Shown here piece by piece: positions 36,985 through 47,239 of a DNA stretch of 64,000 nucleotides. Each line of letters opens with the position of its first letter. Position 1 is the first letter of the stretch. This stretch comes from Fuerstiella sp. (GTDB lineage: Bacteria > Planctomycetota > Planctomycetia > Planctomycetales > Planctomycetaceae). The translations under genes were made by a program, and so were the position numbers. A model generated the notes under the pieces. The model did not search any database. It saw only the letters and a program-made list of their open reading frames with translations, and was not told where the DNA came from. The DNA is taken from assembly GCA_014238335.1 (NCBI GenBank), contig JABABI010000026.1, forward strand, positions 22,840 through 86,839. The letters run 5' to 3'.

Positions 36985-39900
36985 ATGGCCTCCTCAACAC
37001 GACAGACTTCTGCAACCGCCCGCTTGCTGCTGATTGTCTGTCTACACATCATTTTTCCCGCCGTGGGTTCCGCTCAAGGCGAATCGGTTGAAGATGAACG
37101 AAGAGCCGTCGCAAACAATGATCGATATCTGAGCTACCTGCAGCGGCGACCACGTGAGGGAACCGCGTTTGACCGCGTTTATGCATTTCATATCGATCGT
37201 GGTACGTTGCAGCAGTATCTTGATTCACTCAATCTGCAGGCCAAGGCAGACGATGCTGACGGCGTCGCAGCGCTGCTGCAGGGAATGGTCGAAATGCGAC
37301 GCGGACGTGATGCGGTAGCGCGCGCCGCATTCGAACAGGCTGAAAGCCTTCGTTCGACAGATCCCATTCCGTCCTGGTATCTGGGAAAGGCACTCGTGGC
37401 AATCGGCGAATCCGATCGTGCCGCTGAAGCTCTGGAGCGATCACTGGAACGCAATCCGGAACGCGCGGAACTGGCTGAGATTTACCAACTGCTGGGCCGC
37501 ATTTATCAACGCAGCCAAAAAAGCGAACGAGCGCTCAGAGTGTGGCAACGGTTCGAAACCACGTTTCCGGATGATGAGCGCGTGCAGGAACAAATCATCA
37601 CTATCCTGATGGAGGAACAGCAGCTGCCGGAGGCATTGAGGCGACTGAACAGCCTGGCCCAGAAAGCTTCAGATCCCTTTCGACGTGTGAAATTCGGAAT
37701 TGATGCAGCACATCTGAAAATTCGTCTGGGACGTCAGACGGAAGCTCTGGCAGATTTTGAAGCAATAATAGACCAGCTGAAACCAGGCAGCTGGCTGTTC
37801 GGCGATGTACGCGACCGCATCGAAGAAACATTTCTTCGCACTGAGGACTATGCTGGTCTGGTCAGCTACTACGAAACGTGGGTCGAGCAACATCCGGACG
37901 ATCTTGATGCGATGACCCGAATCGGCCGCAACCTGTCAATGCAGGGCCGCACGGAAAGTGCGCTGCGATGGTATCGCAAGGCCATTGGAAAGGCACCCTC
38001 AGACACGAAACTTCGCGAAGCCCTGATTGAAGAGCTGGTGCGTGACAAACGGTATGCAGATGCAATCAGTGAATATGAGCAATTCGCAGAAGTCGATCGA
38101 AATAATCCGGACTGCATCGAACGCTGGGGGATGCTGTATCTGAAAAGAAACGACCTGCCCGAGACGGAACGTCAGGCACAGGCGGCCGACATCTGGAAGA
38201 CACTGTTGCGGAAGAACGCCGACGATGCTGTGGTCGTAAGTCGTGTGGCCGATCTGTTTCGTGGAGCTTCAATGACCGACGAGGCGATCAAGCTCTACAG
38301 GCAGGCCGTTGACCTGGAACCGACGAATCCGCAGTATCGTGAATATCTCGGTGAGTATCTGCATGTTCTCCAGCGTCCGGACGGCGCAAAGCAAATCTGG
38401 GACGGGATGATCGCAGGTGATCAGCGTACAACGGAGAATCTCGTTCGGCTTAGCGAAGTTTACCGTGGCTTTGATTACACCGAAGACGCACTACGGACAA
38501 TGGCGGATGCGTGTGATATGGACCCGGAGTTCAGTAACAGAATTCGGTTCAGTCAGATGCTCCGAGACGCGAGGCTGGTCGAAAACTCGCTCACACAATT
38601 GGAGCTTGCCCATGCAATGACCGAGACGCCGGAGCAACGGCAGGTCGTCCTTGACGAACGAATCAAAACGCTGCGGGAGGGCGGCTTACTGGCGGAAAGA
38701 ACGTCACAGCTGGCTTCGGCACTTAAGACTACGGACGGGTCTGCGGATCAGTGGCGCGTGCTGACACTGTATCAGGACGGACTGGGACGACTGCCGGAAG
38801 CATCGCAGTCAATCCAGGAAGCAACGCTGCTGGCTCCCGACTCTATTGCTGTGTGGACGACGGCGGGGCGAATTCTGGAAAAATCGGGCATGCTGGCCGC
38901 TGCGTCTGCCGCTCATTCCAAACTGGCACTTCTGGATCGACGTTTTCGAACTGAGCATTTAAAAAAAATCGCAGATCTGGAGAAACGGCTCGGTCGAACC
39001 GACACAGCGCTGCAGGCAGGAAAGGAATTCATCACTGCGGCGCCCGGGAACGCAGAAAACTATCAGTTCTTTGCCGACCTGTGCTTTCAACTGGGAAGGC
39101 CGGACGAAGGGCTGGATGCACTGCGGCGGTCCGTGCGGCTGAATCCATCTGACGTGGCCTCGCTAAAGGCGCTGGCGAAGGCCCTGGCAGAACAGTTTCA
39201 GACTCCCGAAGCGATTGACTTGAATTGGCGTGCGTTCGACAAATCAAATTCGCTCGATGCTCGTATCGCAATTATTCAGCCGTTGACTGAGCTGTACCTG
39301 CGAACGAACCACTTCGACCGGTTGATTGCGCGCCTGCAGAACGTCGGCCGAAAAACGGACCAGCAGCGGGACATGACGATCTGTCTGGCGAACGCGTATC
39401 AGGCAGCCGGCGATATTGGAATGGCTCGCGAGGTACTTAAGAAACTGTTGCATGAAGAAAGCCGGGACGTTCTGGTCCTGGGTGAACTTGGCAAGCTGGC
39501 CGAACAGGAGGGGGACTACCAGGCAGCAGTCCACTATCAGAAACAGATGATTGAACTGCATCCCTCAGAGGATGGCACTGTCAGGCTCGCGAATCTGCTG
39601 GTTCGCATGGGGAAAGTTGAAGCCGCTGATGATTTGTGGGCGCAACTGTCGCAAGCCAACACGGAGCCTCATCGTCTGATCAAATCGATCGATAACCTGA
39701 TCACCGTGAATAATCCGAGTACGGCTCGTCGAATCTGTAACCGGATGCTGCAGCGGAACAAGCGCGACTGGGAAGTGTTACTGCGTCTGGCGGTCATCGA
39801 CTGGAAAGAGGCACGGCACAGTGATGCGATTGCCCGCTGCGATCAACTGCTGGCATTGGACATCGCAAGTGAGGCACCGTCGTACGAACAGATATACACC

Positions 39901-42900
39901 CAATCCCACAGGACAATGCTGTCAGTGGGTGCCGCGGCTGGCGATCAGTTCGGTGCACGAAGTCCGCTGTCGGCGAGTGCCCCCGAACTGATTCAGGATG
40001 TTACCCGGCTGCAGGCGCTGGCTCAGAGCCTTAATCTGTCCGCCAGTCGAGCACGTTCAACCTTCAGCCGAACTGTGCTGTCGTGGTCGGCCGACACATT
40101 TTCAGATGCGCGTCACTATGTACTGCTGATCAGGACGGCGGCCGCCGTCCGCGAAAATCGCAGGGACCGGCTTTTTGATGAACTGCGTCAGAAGGCAGAG
40201 TCCGTCATCTCAACAGATGCCGGCCCCGCGTGGGATTGGTACTTTGCCGCCGCATCTCTGCAGACGATGGGGCGACCGTTCGCGGCGGAAATGCTGGCAG
40301 CAACCGTTCTGCTGGCGCAGCGGCCGGAACCGGAGGCCAAACTGGCATACCTGCACGCCCTGCAGCGACGAGGGGCGACGAACGCTGCGATCGCTCCGGT
40401 TTCTGTGCTGAGCGATTCGCAGACGGAGTTAATGCTGGAAGCGTGGCAGATCATCAGCCTTACCAGGCCCGCATGGATCGATTCAGGGTTTGTTGCGACT
40501 GTGATCGCGGAACTCGAACGTGGTGGCAGGGCAGACGCAGCGAACACTGTGTTCATACATCTCACTCGCCAGGACGCAAACCGCACCGAACTTGCAGCAG
40601 CTCTGAAGGTGGCGCTGGCCCGCGATGACGTCAGACAATTTCTGACACTCGTGAATCGTGTTGCACATTTTGATGAGCTCCGGGGGTCGGCTCGGGGGCA
40701 GAACACGGTTACTGGCGACATCGGCACCATGTTCGCACAAATCACGTCTAAGATGGTGGCACAGGAAAACTCCGATGCAGTGCGCGACCTGCTGGTCACG
40801 TTTCTGGATCTGAAAGCAGAAACTCTGGACGATTCACCTTCATCAATCATGCTCAGGCCACCAGCCACTTCGTACGTTGCAGTTGCACGTGTGCCGATTT
40901 TTTCGTCCGGACAACAGTCAAATTACCAGCAGATCAATATGTTGGCGACTGGAGAATACTGGTCGGGCACCGACGCAACTTTTCTGGTGAATCTGCACCA
41001 CTTCTACAGGAATGGGCGCGAAGACCGACTAAACGAAAATCTCAATAAATATCGCGATGATCGTTTCGGGATTGCTGCCGTTTATGCGGAACTCGCACTG
41101 GCGCAGTTTAGCTTTTTGCAGAATTCACTGGAACAGTCGGCCGTTCATCTTGTTCGCGCAGCGGAACTCGCTCCCGGTGACATGTCCTTGCGGATGTGTA
41201 TTGTGCGGCTGCATCAAAAACTGGGAAATGCCACCGACGCGTTGGCTCTGCTGGAAACCATCAACACTGTGGACCAGAACATACTGCAGCAACGCGAACT
41301 TTTGGCGTTGCAGCTGGCCGCAAAGACGGGCAACGTGGGCCGGGCAAAACAGGCCGCGGAACGCCTGTTCGGACTGCGACTGGATTCAAAGACCCAGATT
41401 ACGCTTTCGACACATTTGAAGAACTTCGGAATGCATGAAATGGCCGACGCGCTGCTGTCTCGCACGCGTCATGCGGTCGGCAACGACATGTCGACACTGA
41501 CGGCGCTGATGACTCGGTATGACGACGAAGACAACACCAACGTTGCCAACCAGATCGCGCATCAGATTCTCCGGCAAAGTGCGAACATGGCACCTTCCCG
41601 GACCACGACCTCCGTGAGAACGGCAAGAGAAGCTGCGGTTACAGTCCTCAGTAAGTCCGGCCAGCTGCAGGAACTGATTCAACGTGTCCAGGAGCAGCTG
41701 GCGCGTTCACCTCAGTCCGTTCGGCTGCATCAGACACTGTCGGAATACTACAAGGCAGCGGGTCGCACTGCTGATGCTGCCCGCGTAGACGAACTGTTGA
41801 AGGCCATGGCACCAGAGAATATTGACACGCTGGTGAAGCTGGCTCAGCAACTGGAACGCGGTCGAAATTATGCTGCGGCCAGCGAAAAGTATCTGGAAGT
41901 CCTGCACAGGGACGTGCAACGATTCACGCAGAATTACTATCAGTATTTGCGAACGTTTCAGCAGGCAGGAAAGCTGCCACAGTTGGCCGACGTCCTGCTG
42001 GCATCCGACATCCGGAAGCTGAACAACAACTATTTCGTAGTCAACGAGACTCTCGAGTATCTGTTTCGTGAAAGCACTCGGCGACGCGGGACCGTTGAAC
42101 GGGAAAAAGGTCTTGAACTGTTCGCTGCCGCATGGAAGGCCTTCCCAAACAACAGAACATTCATGCTGAGCAATATCCGCGATCAAAGTATCTGGGAACT
42201 GCCTGTCATGTTTGATTATGTTCGCGAAGGTATGGTTCCCGGAACCGTACAACAGGCGACCGCCAATCCGTGGCAGGGAATTGCTGACGCATTGGTACAC
42301 AACACCGAAGGAACGGTCACCGCTTCATTTACTCGCCTGTCCAGAGCACTTGAAGACGACGGAAAACTACAGACATTTTCTGATGAAGTCGAAGCTGCCG
42401 TGAACAGGTTCGACACATGGTATGGCGGTCAGCTTATTCTTTGCGTGCTGAAAGCGAAGGCTGGAGACGTCGACGATGCCATTGAATTGCTTGAACGGCT
42501 GAGTGCGGACAAGAGCGTTTCATTCGTGCCAACGAACGTCGTCTGGGTGATTGGGGGTGAACTGTGCCCGCTGGACAAGCGGTATCGGCCGCACATCATC
42601 AGCATGATGCAGCAGGCGCTGCAGCATGACAGAAATAATGCGGCAACCAGTTACCTCACTTCGCCGTCCTGCTGGCTGGCGAAACTTCTTGCAGAAGAGG
42701 GACGCACGGCAGATGCGCGGCAGGCCGTTCACCATGCGCTTGCTTCCGTCAAACACCCCATGGCAACGGGCAGTAATGCGGGCGCTGACCAGTACCGGAA
42801 TGCTCAGGACTATGTTGCGGCCGGTGAGACCCTGCTGAACTTCACATTGCCGTTTGATGCCCTGAATATGTTTCAGAAGGTAACGCCCGAACTGGTAGTG

Positions 42901-43722
42901 GACAGCGGCCGATACAAAGCCAATGTTGGAAGATTATTCAAACAGGCGGCGGCAGGAATTGCAAAAGCACGTGCCCGCATGACTCCGGAAACCGTGTTGA
43001 CATATCTGCGAGACTACTCCACGGCCGATCCTGCATCTCAACGCCCCCCCCTGGATCTGATGCTGGTTCCGCCTGGCGAAGGAATGGAGAACGCCGCAAT
43101 CCGATCCGTCCTGGTGGACGGTTTGCTGAAGATTCCCGCCGCCAACCCGAACAAGGCGGCTGCGGTTGCCGAACTCCTGCGCCGCATGACCAACAGCTCC
43201 GCTGACGACGACCCGTCTGCGGCCATCATGTCGGCGGCGTTCGCCGACAGCACCCATAATGATTTGCTGCTGAAAATCAGCCTCAACAAGCTCAAGGCTT
43301 ACGCGACGTTCACCAGCAGAAAATCGAAAATTAATCCGGCTGACATCCCGTCAGTTAACCAGATTGCATTATGGATTCCGGCTCGAATCGCGTTAATGTC
43401 CCCCGAGCATATCGCTGCCGCACGACAGTTAGCCGACGTGTCTGAAGCGGCGGCGGCATCCCATCCTGAGCACCGATGGTTGCAGGCAATTCTGAAGGAA
43501 CGGGGGGATATTGCTCTTGCCAGCGGAGACAAACCGGCTGCCGAAAAAGCGTGGTCCAGAATGCTGGACACGATTTTAGCTGATGCTTCCGACCGACGAG
43601 TCTCATTGCCGATACGTGCTCCGACAACGACTTCCGGTCCTCCTCAGTCGGGGAGGTCAGCCCTGGAAGAACTGCGACAACGACTGCTGAACAAGACGCC
43701 TGATCCCGGCATGGCCCCCTAA
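36985..43722 (+). CDS. Giant exported TPR-repeat protein (about 2,245 residues)
   Basis: One uninterrupted frame. The preferred start is the ATG at 36985, giving MASSTRQTSATARLLLIVCL and a signal peptide ending near SAQG; no Shine-Dalgarno decides it, and an upstream ATG at 36943 is possible. The chain is made of TPR-like helix pairs, for example DAVARAAFEQAESL, SDRAAEALERSLERNPE and EAIKLYRQAVDLEPTNPQ, over at least the first 1,000 residues and again after 1,500. No enzymatic domain was recognised. The C-terminus is basic and Pro-rich. It probably scaffolds a periplasmic or envelope complex. Its divergence from moxR-DUF58-batA suggests a link to that system, which is inference. Confidence 0.9.
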   Translation: MASSTRQTSATARLLLIVCLHIIFPAVGSAQGESVEDERRAVANNDRYLSYLQRRPREGTAFDRVYAFHIDRGTLQQYLDSLNLQAKADDADGVAALLQGMVEMRRGRDAVARAAFEQAESLRSTDPIPSWYLGKALVAIGESDRAAEALERSLERNPERAELAEIYQLLGRIYQRSQKSERALRVWQRFETTFPDDERVQEQIITILMEEQQLPEALRRLNSLAQKASDPFRRVKFGIDAAHLKIRLGRQTEALADFEAIIDQLKPGSWLFGDVRDRIEETFLRTEDYAGLVSYYETWVEQHPDDLDAMTRIGRNLSMQGRTESALRWYRKAIGKAPSDTKLREALIEELVRDKRYADAISEYEQFAEVDRNNPDCIERWGMLYLKRNDLPETERQAQAADIWKTLLRKNADDAVVVSRVADLFRGASMTDEAIKLYRQAVDLEPTNPQYREYLGEYLHVLQRPDGAKQIWDGMIAGDQRTTENLVRLSEVYRGFDYTEDALRTMADACDMDPEFSNRIRFSQMLRDARLVENSLTQLELAHAMTETPEQRQVVLDERIKTLREGGLLAERTSQLASALKTTDGSADQWRVLTLYQDGLGRLPEASQSIQEATLLAPDSIAVWTTAGRILEKSGMLAAASAAHSKLALLDRRFRTEHLKKIADLEKRLGRTDTALQAGKEFITAAPGNAENYQFFADLCFQLGRPDEGLDALRRSVRLNPSDVASLKALAKALAEQFQTPEAIDLNWRAFDKSNSLDARIAIIQPLTELYLRTNHFDRLIARLQNVGRKTDQQRDMTICLANAYQAAGDIGMAREVLKKLLHEESRDVLVLGELGKLAEQEGDYQAAVHYQKQMIELHPSEDGTVRLANLLVRMGKVEAADDLWAQLSQANTEPHRLIKSIDNLITVNNPSTARRICNRMLQRNKRDWEVLLRLAVIDWKEARHSDAIARCDQLLALDIASEAPSYEQIYTQSHRTMLSVGAAAGDQFGARSPLSASAPELIQDVTRLQALAQSLNLSASRARSTFSRTVLSWSADTFSDARHYVLLIRTAAAVRENRRDRLFDELRQKAESVISTDAGPAWDWYFAAASLQTMGRPFAAEMLAATVLLAQRPEPEAKLAYLHALQRRGATNAAIAPVSVLSDSQTELMLEAWQIISLTRPAWIDSGFVATVIAELERGGRADAANTVFIHLTRQDANRTELAAALKVALARDDVRQFLTLVNRVAHFDELRGSARGQNTVTGDIGTMFAQITSKMVAQENSDAVRDLLVTFLDLKAETLDDSPSSIMLRPPATSYVAVARVPIFSSGQQSNYQQINMLATGEYWSGTDATFLVNLHHFYRNGREDRLNENLNKYRDDRFGIAAVYAELALAQFSFLQNSLEQSAVHLVRAAELAPGDMSLRMCIVRLHQKLGNATDALALLETINTVDQNILQQRELLALQLAAKTGNVGRAKQAAERLFGLRLDSKTQITLSTHLKNFGMHEMADALLSRTRHAVGNDMSTLTALMTRYDDEDNTNVANQIAHQILRQSANMAPSRTTTSVRTAREAAVTVLSKSGQLQELIQRVQEQLARSPQSVRLHQTLSEYYKAAGRTADAARVDELLKAMAPENIDTLVKLAQQLERGRNYAAASEKYLEVLHRDVQRFTQNYYQYLRTFQQAGKLPQLADVLLASDIRKLNNNYFVVNETLEYLFRESTRRRGTVEREKGLELFAAAWKAFPNNRTFMLSNIRDQSIWELPVMFDYVREGMVPGTVQQATANPWQGIADALVHNTEGTVTASFTRLSRALEDDGKLQTFSDEVEAAVNRFDTWYGGQLILCVLKAKAGDVDDAIELLERLSADKSVSFVPTNVVWVIGGELCPLDKRYRPHIISMMQQALQHDRNNAATSYLTSPSCWLAKLLAEEGRTADARQAVHHALASVKHPMATGSNAGADQYRNAQDYVAAGETLLNFTLPFDALNMFQKVTPELVVDSGRYKANVGRLFKQAAAGIAKARARMTPETVLTYLRDYSTADPASQRPPLDLMLVPPGEGMENAAIRSVLVDGLLKIPAANPNKAAAVAELLRRMTNSSADDDPSAAIMSAAFADSTHNDLLLKISLNKLKAYATFTSRKSKINPADIPSVNQIALWIPARIALMSPEHIAAARQLADVSEAAAASHPEHRWLQAILKERGDIALASGDKPAAEKAWSRMLDTILADASDRRVSLPIRAPTTTSGPPQSGRSALEELRQRLLNKTPDPGMAP

Positions 43723-43938
43723 AACAGGCGGGGACAATCGCAGCGACCATTGAGAATATGTCAGCCGCATTTGCACAACGCCAGCCGTCACTTTGACTGG
43801 TTACCACAATGTCCAGTGGGGACTGCAGGGTGCGTTACCGGCTGTAATCGTGCCTGCGCCTGTTCGATGGGCCGGGTATGGCACTCCGTTTGCCCTGCTG
43901 CATATACGCAGAACCCCGACTACCAGAGGTCGAAAACT

Positions 43939-44142
43939 TTGTCCGAACTGCCAATGCTGCTGGATGAAATTCGTCAATGCCGCGAGTGCGAAGAGGATCT
44001 TCCGTTGAGGCCACACCCCATTGTCCAGGCACATAAAGCTACAAGAATCCTGATGGTCCGACAGGCACGTGGTTGACGAGTTTACGAAGCCGGCATTCCT
44101 TGGGTTGACGTCAGTCGTGTCTGCGGCGAATGGTGGCACTGA
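43939..44142 (+). pseudogene. Broken uracil-DNA glycosylase-family gene remnant
   Basis: Translating from 43939 gives LLDEIRQCRECEEDLPLRPH and then a motif like the glycosylase-family ILxxGQAPG, here changed to LMVRQARG. An in-frame TGA at 44074 follows. After it the same frame continues RVYEAGIPWVDVSR, which matches the next family block (RVHESGIPWDD), before a second stop at 44140. The gene is therefore cut to about 65 codons, its catalytic motif altered and the C-terminal two-thirds missing. This is decay of a family 4/5-type uracil-DNA glycosylase. The family match is recalled, not searched. Confidence 0.75.
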
Positions 44143-44611
44143 ATTTGTATCGGTGGCCGGTACCAACCGTCCTCCAACACTTTCAATTCAACCAGACTGA
44201 AGCCAAGCATGACACGTCGGCACTACATATCAACCACCGTTACTGTCCTATCAGGAATATCAGGCGTGAGTGCTTTCCACAACGAAAGTCCAGGCCCGCA
44301 TCAGGCGAAAATCCAGGATCCAATGCCGGAGACAACGCGGAGATCCAGGCGGTTCGTTTTTCACCGTATGTTAACGGTTGAGCGTTGGCAACGGCCTCAG
44401 TTGTTGGTGCCGGCCGGAAAAGAATATCCGGCGGCGCAGCTTTCAACGCGGAACGACCGACGACAGCGGCAGCTGAACATGACTGCCGATTCGCAAAATC
44501 TCCTGCGGCAGAACGCGACCGCCTCCCACGCGCGTCCCGACCCTGCCGTGTCACATTTGCGGGGGGAACTTTGCCACGGTTTCGGTCGTATTCAGATGCC
44601 GTCCGTCAGTC
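44143..44611. other. Degraded-looking stretch, no gene recognised
   Basis: A plus-strand frame begins MTRRHYISTTVTVLSGISG at 44209, resembling an exported-protein start. The later translation is Arg/Gln/Ser-rich and unlike a protein, and the frame then runs antisense into the Cys-rich gene. It may be another relic, like the glycosylase fragment just upstream. Confidence 0.35.
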
Positions 44612-44989
44612 TTAATAGCCACCGTTATAACAGGCGCGACGGCCACCAAAGATCCATTGATTCTTGCGTCTTTCCAGTTCGCAAAGCCGATTGAAGTATC
44701 TGCCAAAACAACATCGTTTACCAAGGCACCGGCCGTAATACGGATCACAGCAGTGCGGTCCGCACGGATTCGGCGACCCACAGGTTCTCTGATGCACCAC
44801 ACCCTGATACTGGTGTGTCGACGGCACTGCGGCATTACAGGACGCGCAGTAGGCACCGGAACTTTCGGTCGCATTGTAATTGTTGACCATCGCAGGTGGC
44901 TGAGCGATATGTCCATATCGCTGGCCAAAGGCGTGCTCCGATGAGCAAACCAGAACGAACAGCATGAGACCCCCGGTAATTGAACGCAT
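44612..44989 (-). CDS. Small secreted Cys-rich protein
   Basis: A 125-residue protein from the ATG at 44989; the frame opens upstream to 45262, but those residues look untranslated. A signal peptide (SITGGLMLFVLVCSSEHAFG) precedes a mature chain with 11 cysteines, including YCASC, CCDPYYGRC and KRCCFG, plus many Tyr, Arg, Asn and Gly. The pattern suggests a disulfide-rich or metal-binding extracytoplasmic protein. No family is recognised. It sits inside a decaying region but has no internal stop and looks intact. Confidence 0.65.
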   Translation of the reverse strand: MRSITGGLMLFVLVCSSEHAFGQRYGHIAQPPAMVNNYNATESSGAYCASCNAAVPSTHQYQGVVHQRTCGSPNPCGPHCCDPYYGRCLGKRCCFGRYFNRLCELERRKNQWIFGGRRACYNGGY

Positions 44990-45545
44990 TCCAACGCCTT
45001 TCAGTAGATAAGTTGCCAACCTCAGTACACCAATCGGCTGATTCCGCCGGGCGGCGGAGCGGAGACTGTCTGGCAGTGGGATTATTGTGTCCCTGACGCG
45101 GACTTGGGAAGCTGAGCCGCCAATACTGATGCCCCGGATATGACGTCTGGAGCGGTCATTCGAAGACACGTGGTTCGTCCGGACACGTGGAAACCACACA
45201 TAGCGGGCAGGAAAACGTTTTTCGCGTCCTTGAATCAGCGTAATACACAGTAGGCGAGTCATCCGCAGCGTAAACGGTTGCGAAGTATGACGGAGCAGAT
45301 GTAATCATTCGCTCCATCACGGTACTCCGGTCATCGCACACGGCGACGTTCCGCGTCAGTTCGATGCACCTTCAACTTTCACGTAGTGTTGGGCCGGATC
45401 ATGCTGAAATCAGTCGGCCGTTGAAGATTCCGGCGACCGGAGAACTGCTGAGCCTCGGCATACTTGATCTATGTGAGCCACATCGGTGTGATCAGTGTAT
45501 TCACACCCGCCACATCAGAGTCATGCGCACTGAAAGACCATCCTC
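44990..45545. other. Intergenic stretch upstream of the PP2C relic
   Basis: About 555 bases with no supported gene. The tandem ACACGTGG...ACACGTGG (near 45165-45190) is a short direct repeat of unknown meaning. The promoter for the Cys-rich gene should lie at its left end. Confidence 0.4.
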
Positions 45546-46445
45546 ATGGCGACATTTGACGAAGATACGGTTGAGTTCCAGACTGCGGAAAAATTTGCAG
45601 ATCATTTCTTTGCGAAATCGACTCTGCGGGTGAAACTTTAGACCGCTGCCGCGACACACATTGGCATGGTTCGGACACGCAACGTGGACCATCACGCCGT
45701 CGTCCGCAGTCGGCGTTCGCGAGAAGTGCTGTTCACGAATCTGCCGACGGACGGCCTCGCGTTTCCTGACGACGAGGTCTATGGCATGGTTGTCGCCGAC
45801 GGAGTTGGTGGTGCCACTTCGGGGGATGTCGCGAGCCAGCTGGCGTTGCGAACCATGTTCGAACTCACCGGTCGCGCGACCAGTTGAGTGATGCGGATCA
45901 CAGACATGGATACTCAACAGGTGCACGAGCGAATTGATGCGTATGTTTCTGAGATTCAAAAAACATTGCTGTCGGTCATCGAACAAAACCCCGGGCTTGC
46001 CGGAATGGGCACGACCTGGACTTCCGCCCACGTGTTCGCAACTGACACGATCATCGTTCACATCGGCGACTCCCGCGCGTACCTGTACAGCGATTCCAAT
46101 CTGCACCTGATCACTCGAGATCAAACGCTGGGCCAGGACATGGCGGACGCCGGTCTGCCCACGCGAACTGTCAAGCGGTTTCGCAACGTTCTGACAAACA
46201 GCCTTGGCAGCCAGTCAGACGACGTGCAGGCTCAGGTGTATCACGTTCAGATTCATCCTGGTGATCGCCTGCTGTTGTGTACAGATGGTCTAAACGACAA
46301 GGTCGCTGACTCGCAGATCGCCGATGTATTGAAAAGCGTTTCGACAGCTCAGGCTGCCTGCGACAAACTGCTTAACTGCGCACTGGACGGTGGTGGCAGA
46401 GACAACATCACTGTCGTACTTTGCGATGTGCTGGCATCTGTATAA
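45546..46445 (+). pseudogene. PP2C-type protein phosphatase interrupted by two in-frame stops
   Basis: A single frame runs 300 codons from ATG 45546 to TAA 46443. It contains a TAG at codon 33 (45642) and a TGA at codon 114 (45885). There is no frameshift. The parts read as one PP2C phosphatase: an N-terminal MATFDEDTVEFQTAEKFADH, then THIGMVRTRNVD (the usual metal-ligand motif is RxxNED; here Glu is Val), VVADGVGGATSGDVASQLA, IVHIGDSRAYLY, LLCTDGLNDKV and GGGRDNITVVLCD. The TGA falls just before VMR, where I would expect Trp. Recent inactivation is the simplest reading. It lies in the same patch as the glycosylase relic. Confidence 0.8.
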
Positions 46446-46543
46446 GAATTCCGGGCGAAACCATCGATGCACTACATGTGCTGCCCGTTAGATTCGACAA
46501 CGAGATGCCCCGACCCCGCCTGACAGACACAATTTCGTCCGTA

Positions 46544-47239
46544 TCACGCAACGTCACTTGACGACTCACCAGGAGCATCCAGTCTGGCGATAATGCTTTC
46601 GTCCGCCAGACTGGAAACAACTCGCGACGCCCGCGAAAAATCTCCGTGACGGGTGTGCCGGTTGGGAACGGCAAACACAAATGTGCCTGCAGCGGCGGCC
46701 GCACACATGCCGGTTTCGCTGTCTTCCAGTACCAGTGTGTTTTCGGGCGCAACGTCCAGCAGGCCAGCGGCAGTTAAATAAATTTCCGGGTGAGGCTTGC
46801 CTTCGGTGACGTCTTCGGCCGCCAGTGTGACATCAAAGCGGTGCAGCAACTGAAATTTTTTCAATAGATATGTCATGTACTCACGCGGCGAAGACGTGGC
46901 GACGGCTTTGGGCAGGTTACGCTGTTCGATTTCCGCCAACAGTGACAGCAGGCCGGGGAGAACTTTCAGATGATCTTCCGCGATGGCCGCGAACAACTGA
47001 CGTGTTTCCTGCTTCAGGTCCTCGATTTCGTCGGTGATCCCGGACAGATCTTTTAACGCCTGAAACGCTTCGTCCGGTCGACGCCCCAGCATGCGGTGAC
47101 GTATAACGTCTGTCATCTGCAAACCACGGCGCGACATCAGCTCATTGCCGGCAAGGTCGAATACGTCCTCGGTATTCAGCATCAGGCCGTCCAGGTCAAA
47201 GACGACAGCTTCTATTGGCGGAAAACCGGTAAACATCAA
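46544..47239 (-). CDS. HAD-family phosphatase in the glycolate oxidase operon
   Basis: A 231-residue HAD-IA hydrolase. Motif I is VVFDLDGLMLNTED with nucleophile Asp15 and acid/base Asp17. Motif II is VATSS, motif III EGKPHPEIYL and motif IV VLEDSETG. The cap domain lies between motifs I and II. The ATG overlaps the glcF stop by 4 bases. Phosphoglycolate phosphatase would make metabolic sense beside glycolate oxidase. However, GLMLNTE is closer to beta-phosphoglucomutase-like HADs than to Gph, so the substrate is open. Confidence 0.88.
   Translation of the reverse strand: MMFTGFPPIEAVVFDLDGLMLNTEDVFDLAGNELMSRRGLQMTDVIRHRMLGRRPDEAFQALKDLSGITDEIEDLKQETRQLFAAIAEDHLKVLPGLLSLLAEIEQRNLPKAVATSSPREYMTYLLKKFQLLHRFDVTLAAEDVTEGKPHPEIYLTAAGLLDVAPENTLVLEDSETGMCAAAAAGTFVFAVPNRHTRHGDFSRASRVVSSLADESIIARLDAPGESSSDVA

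Noticed and set aside
40188..40868. A 226-codon minus-strand frame inside the giant TPR gene
   Set aside because: It is Ser/Arg/Ala-rich shadow sequence opposite a continuous TPR reading frame.
45885..45887. TGA in the PP2C frame as selenocysteine or programmed readthrough
   Set aside because: A separate TAG also interrupts the frame and the metal-ligand motif is altered; no selenocysteine-insertion-like stem was seen. Decay explains all three.
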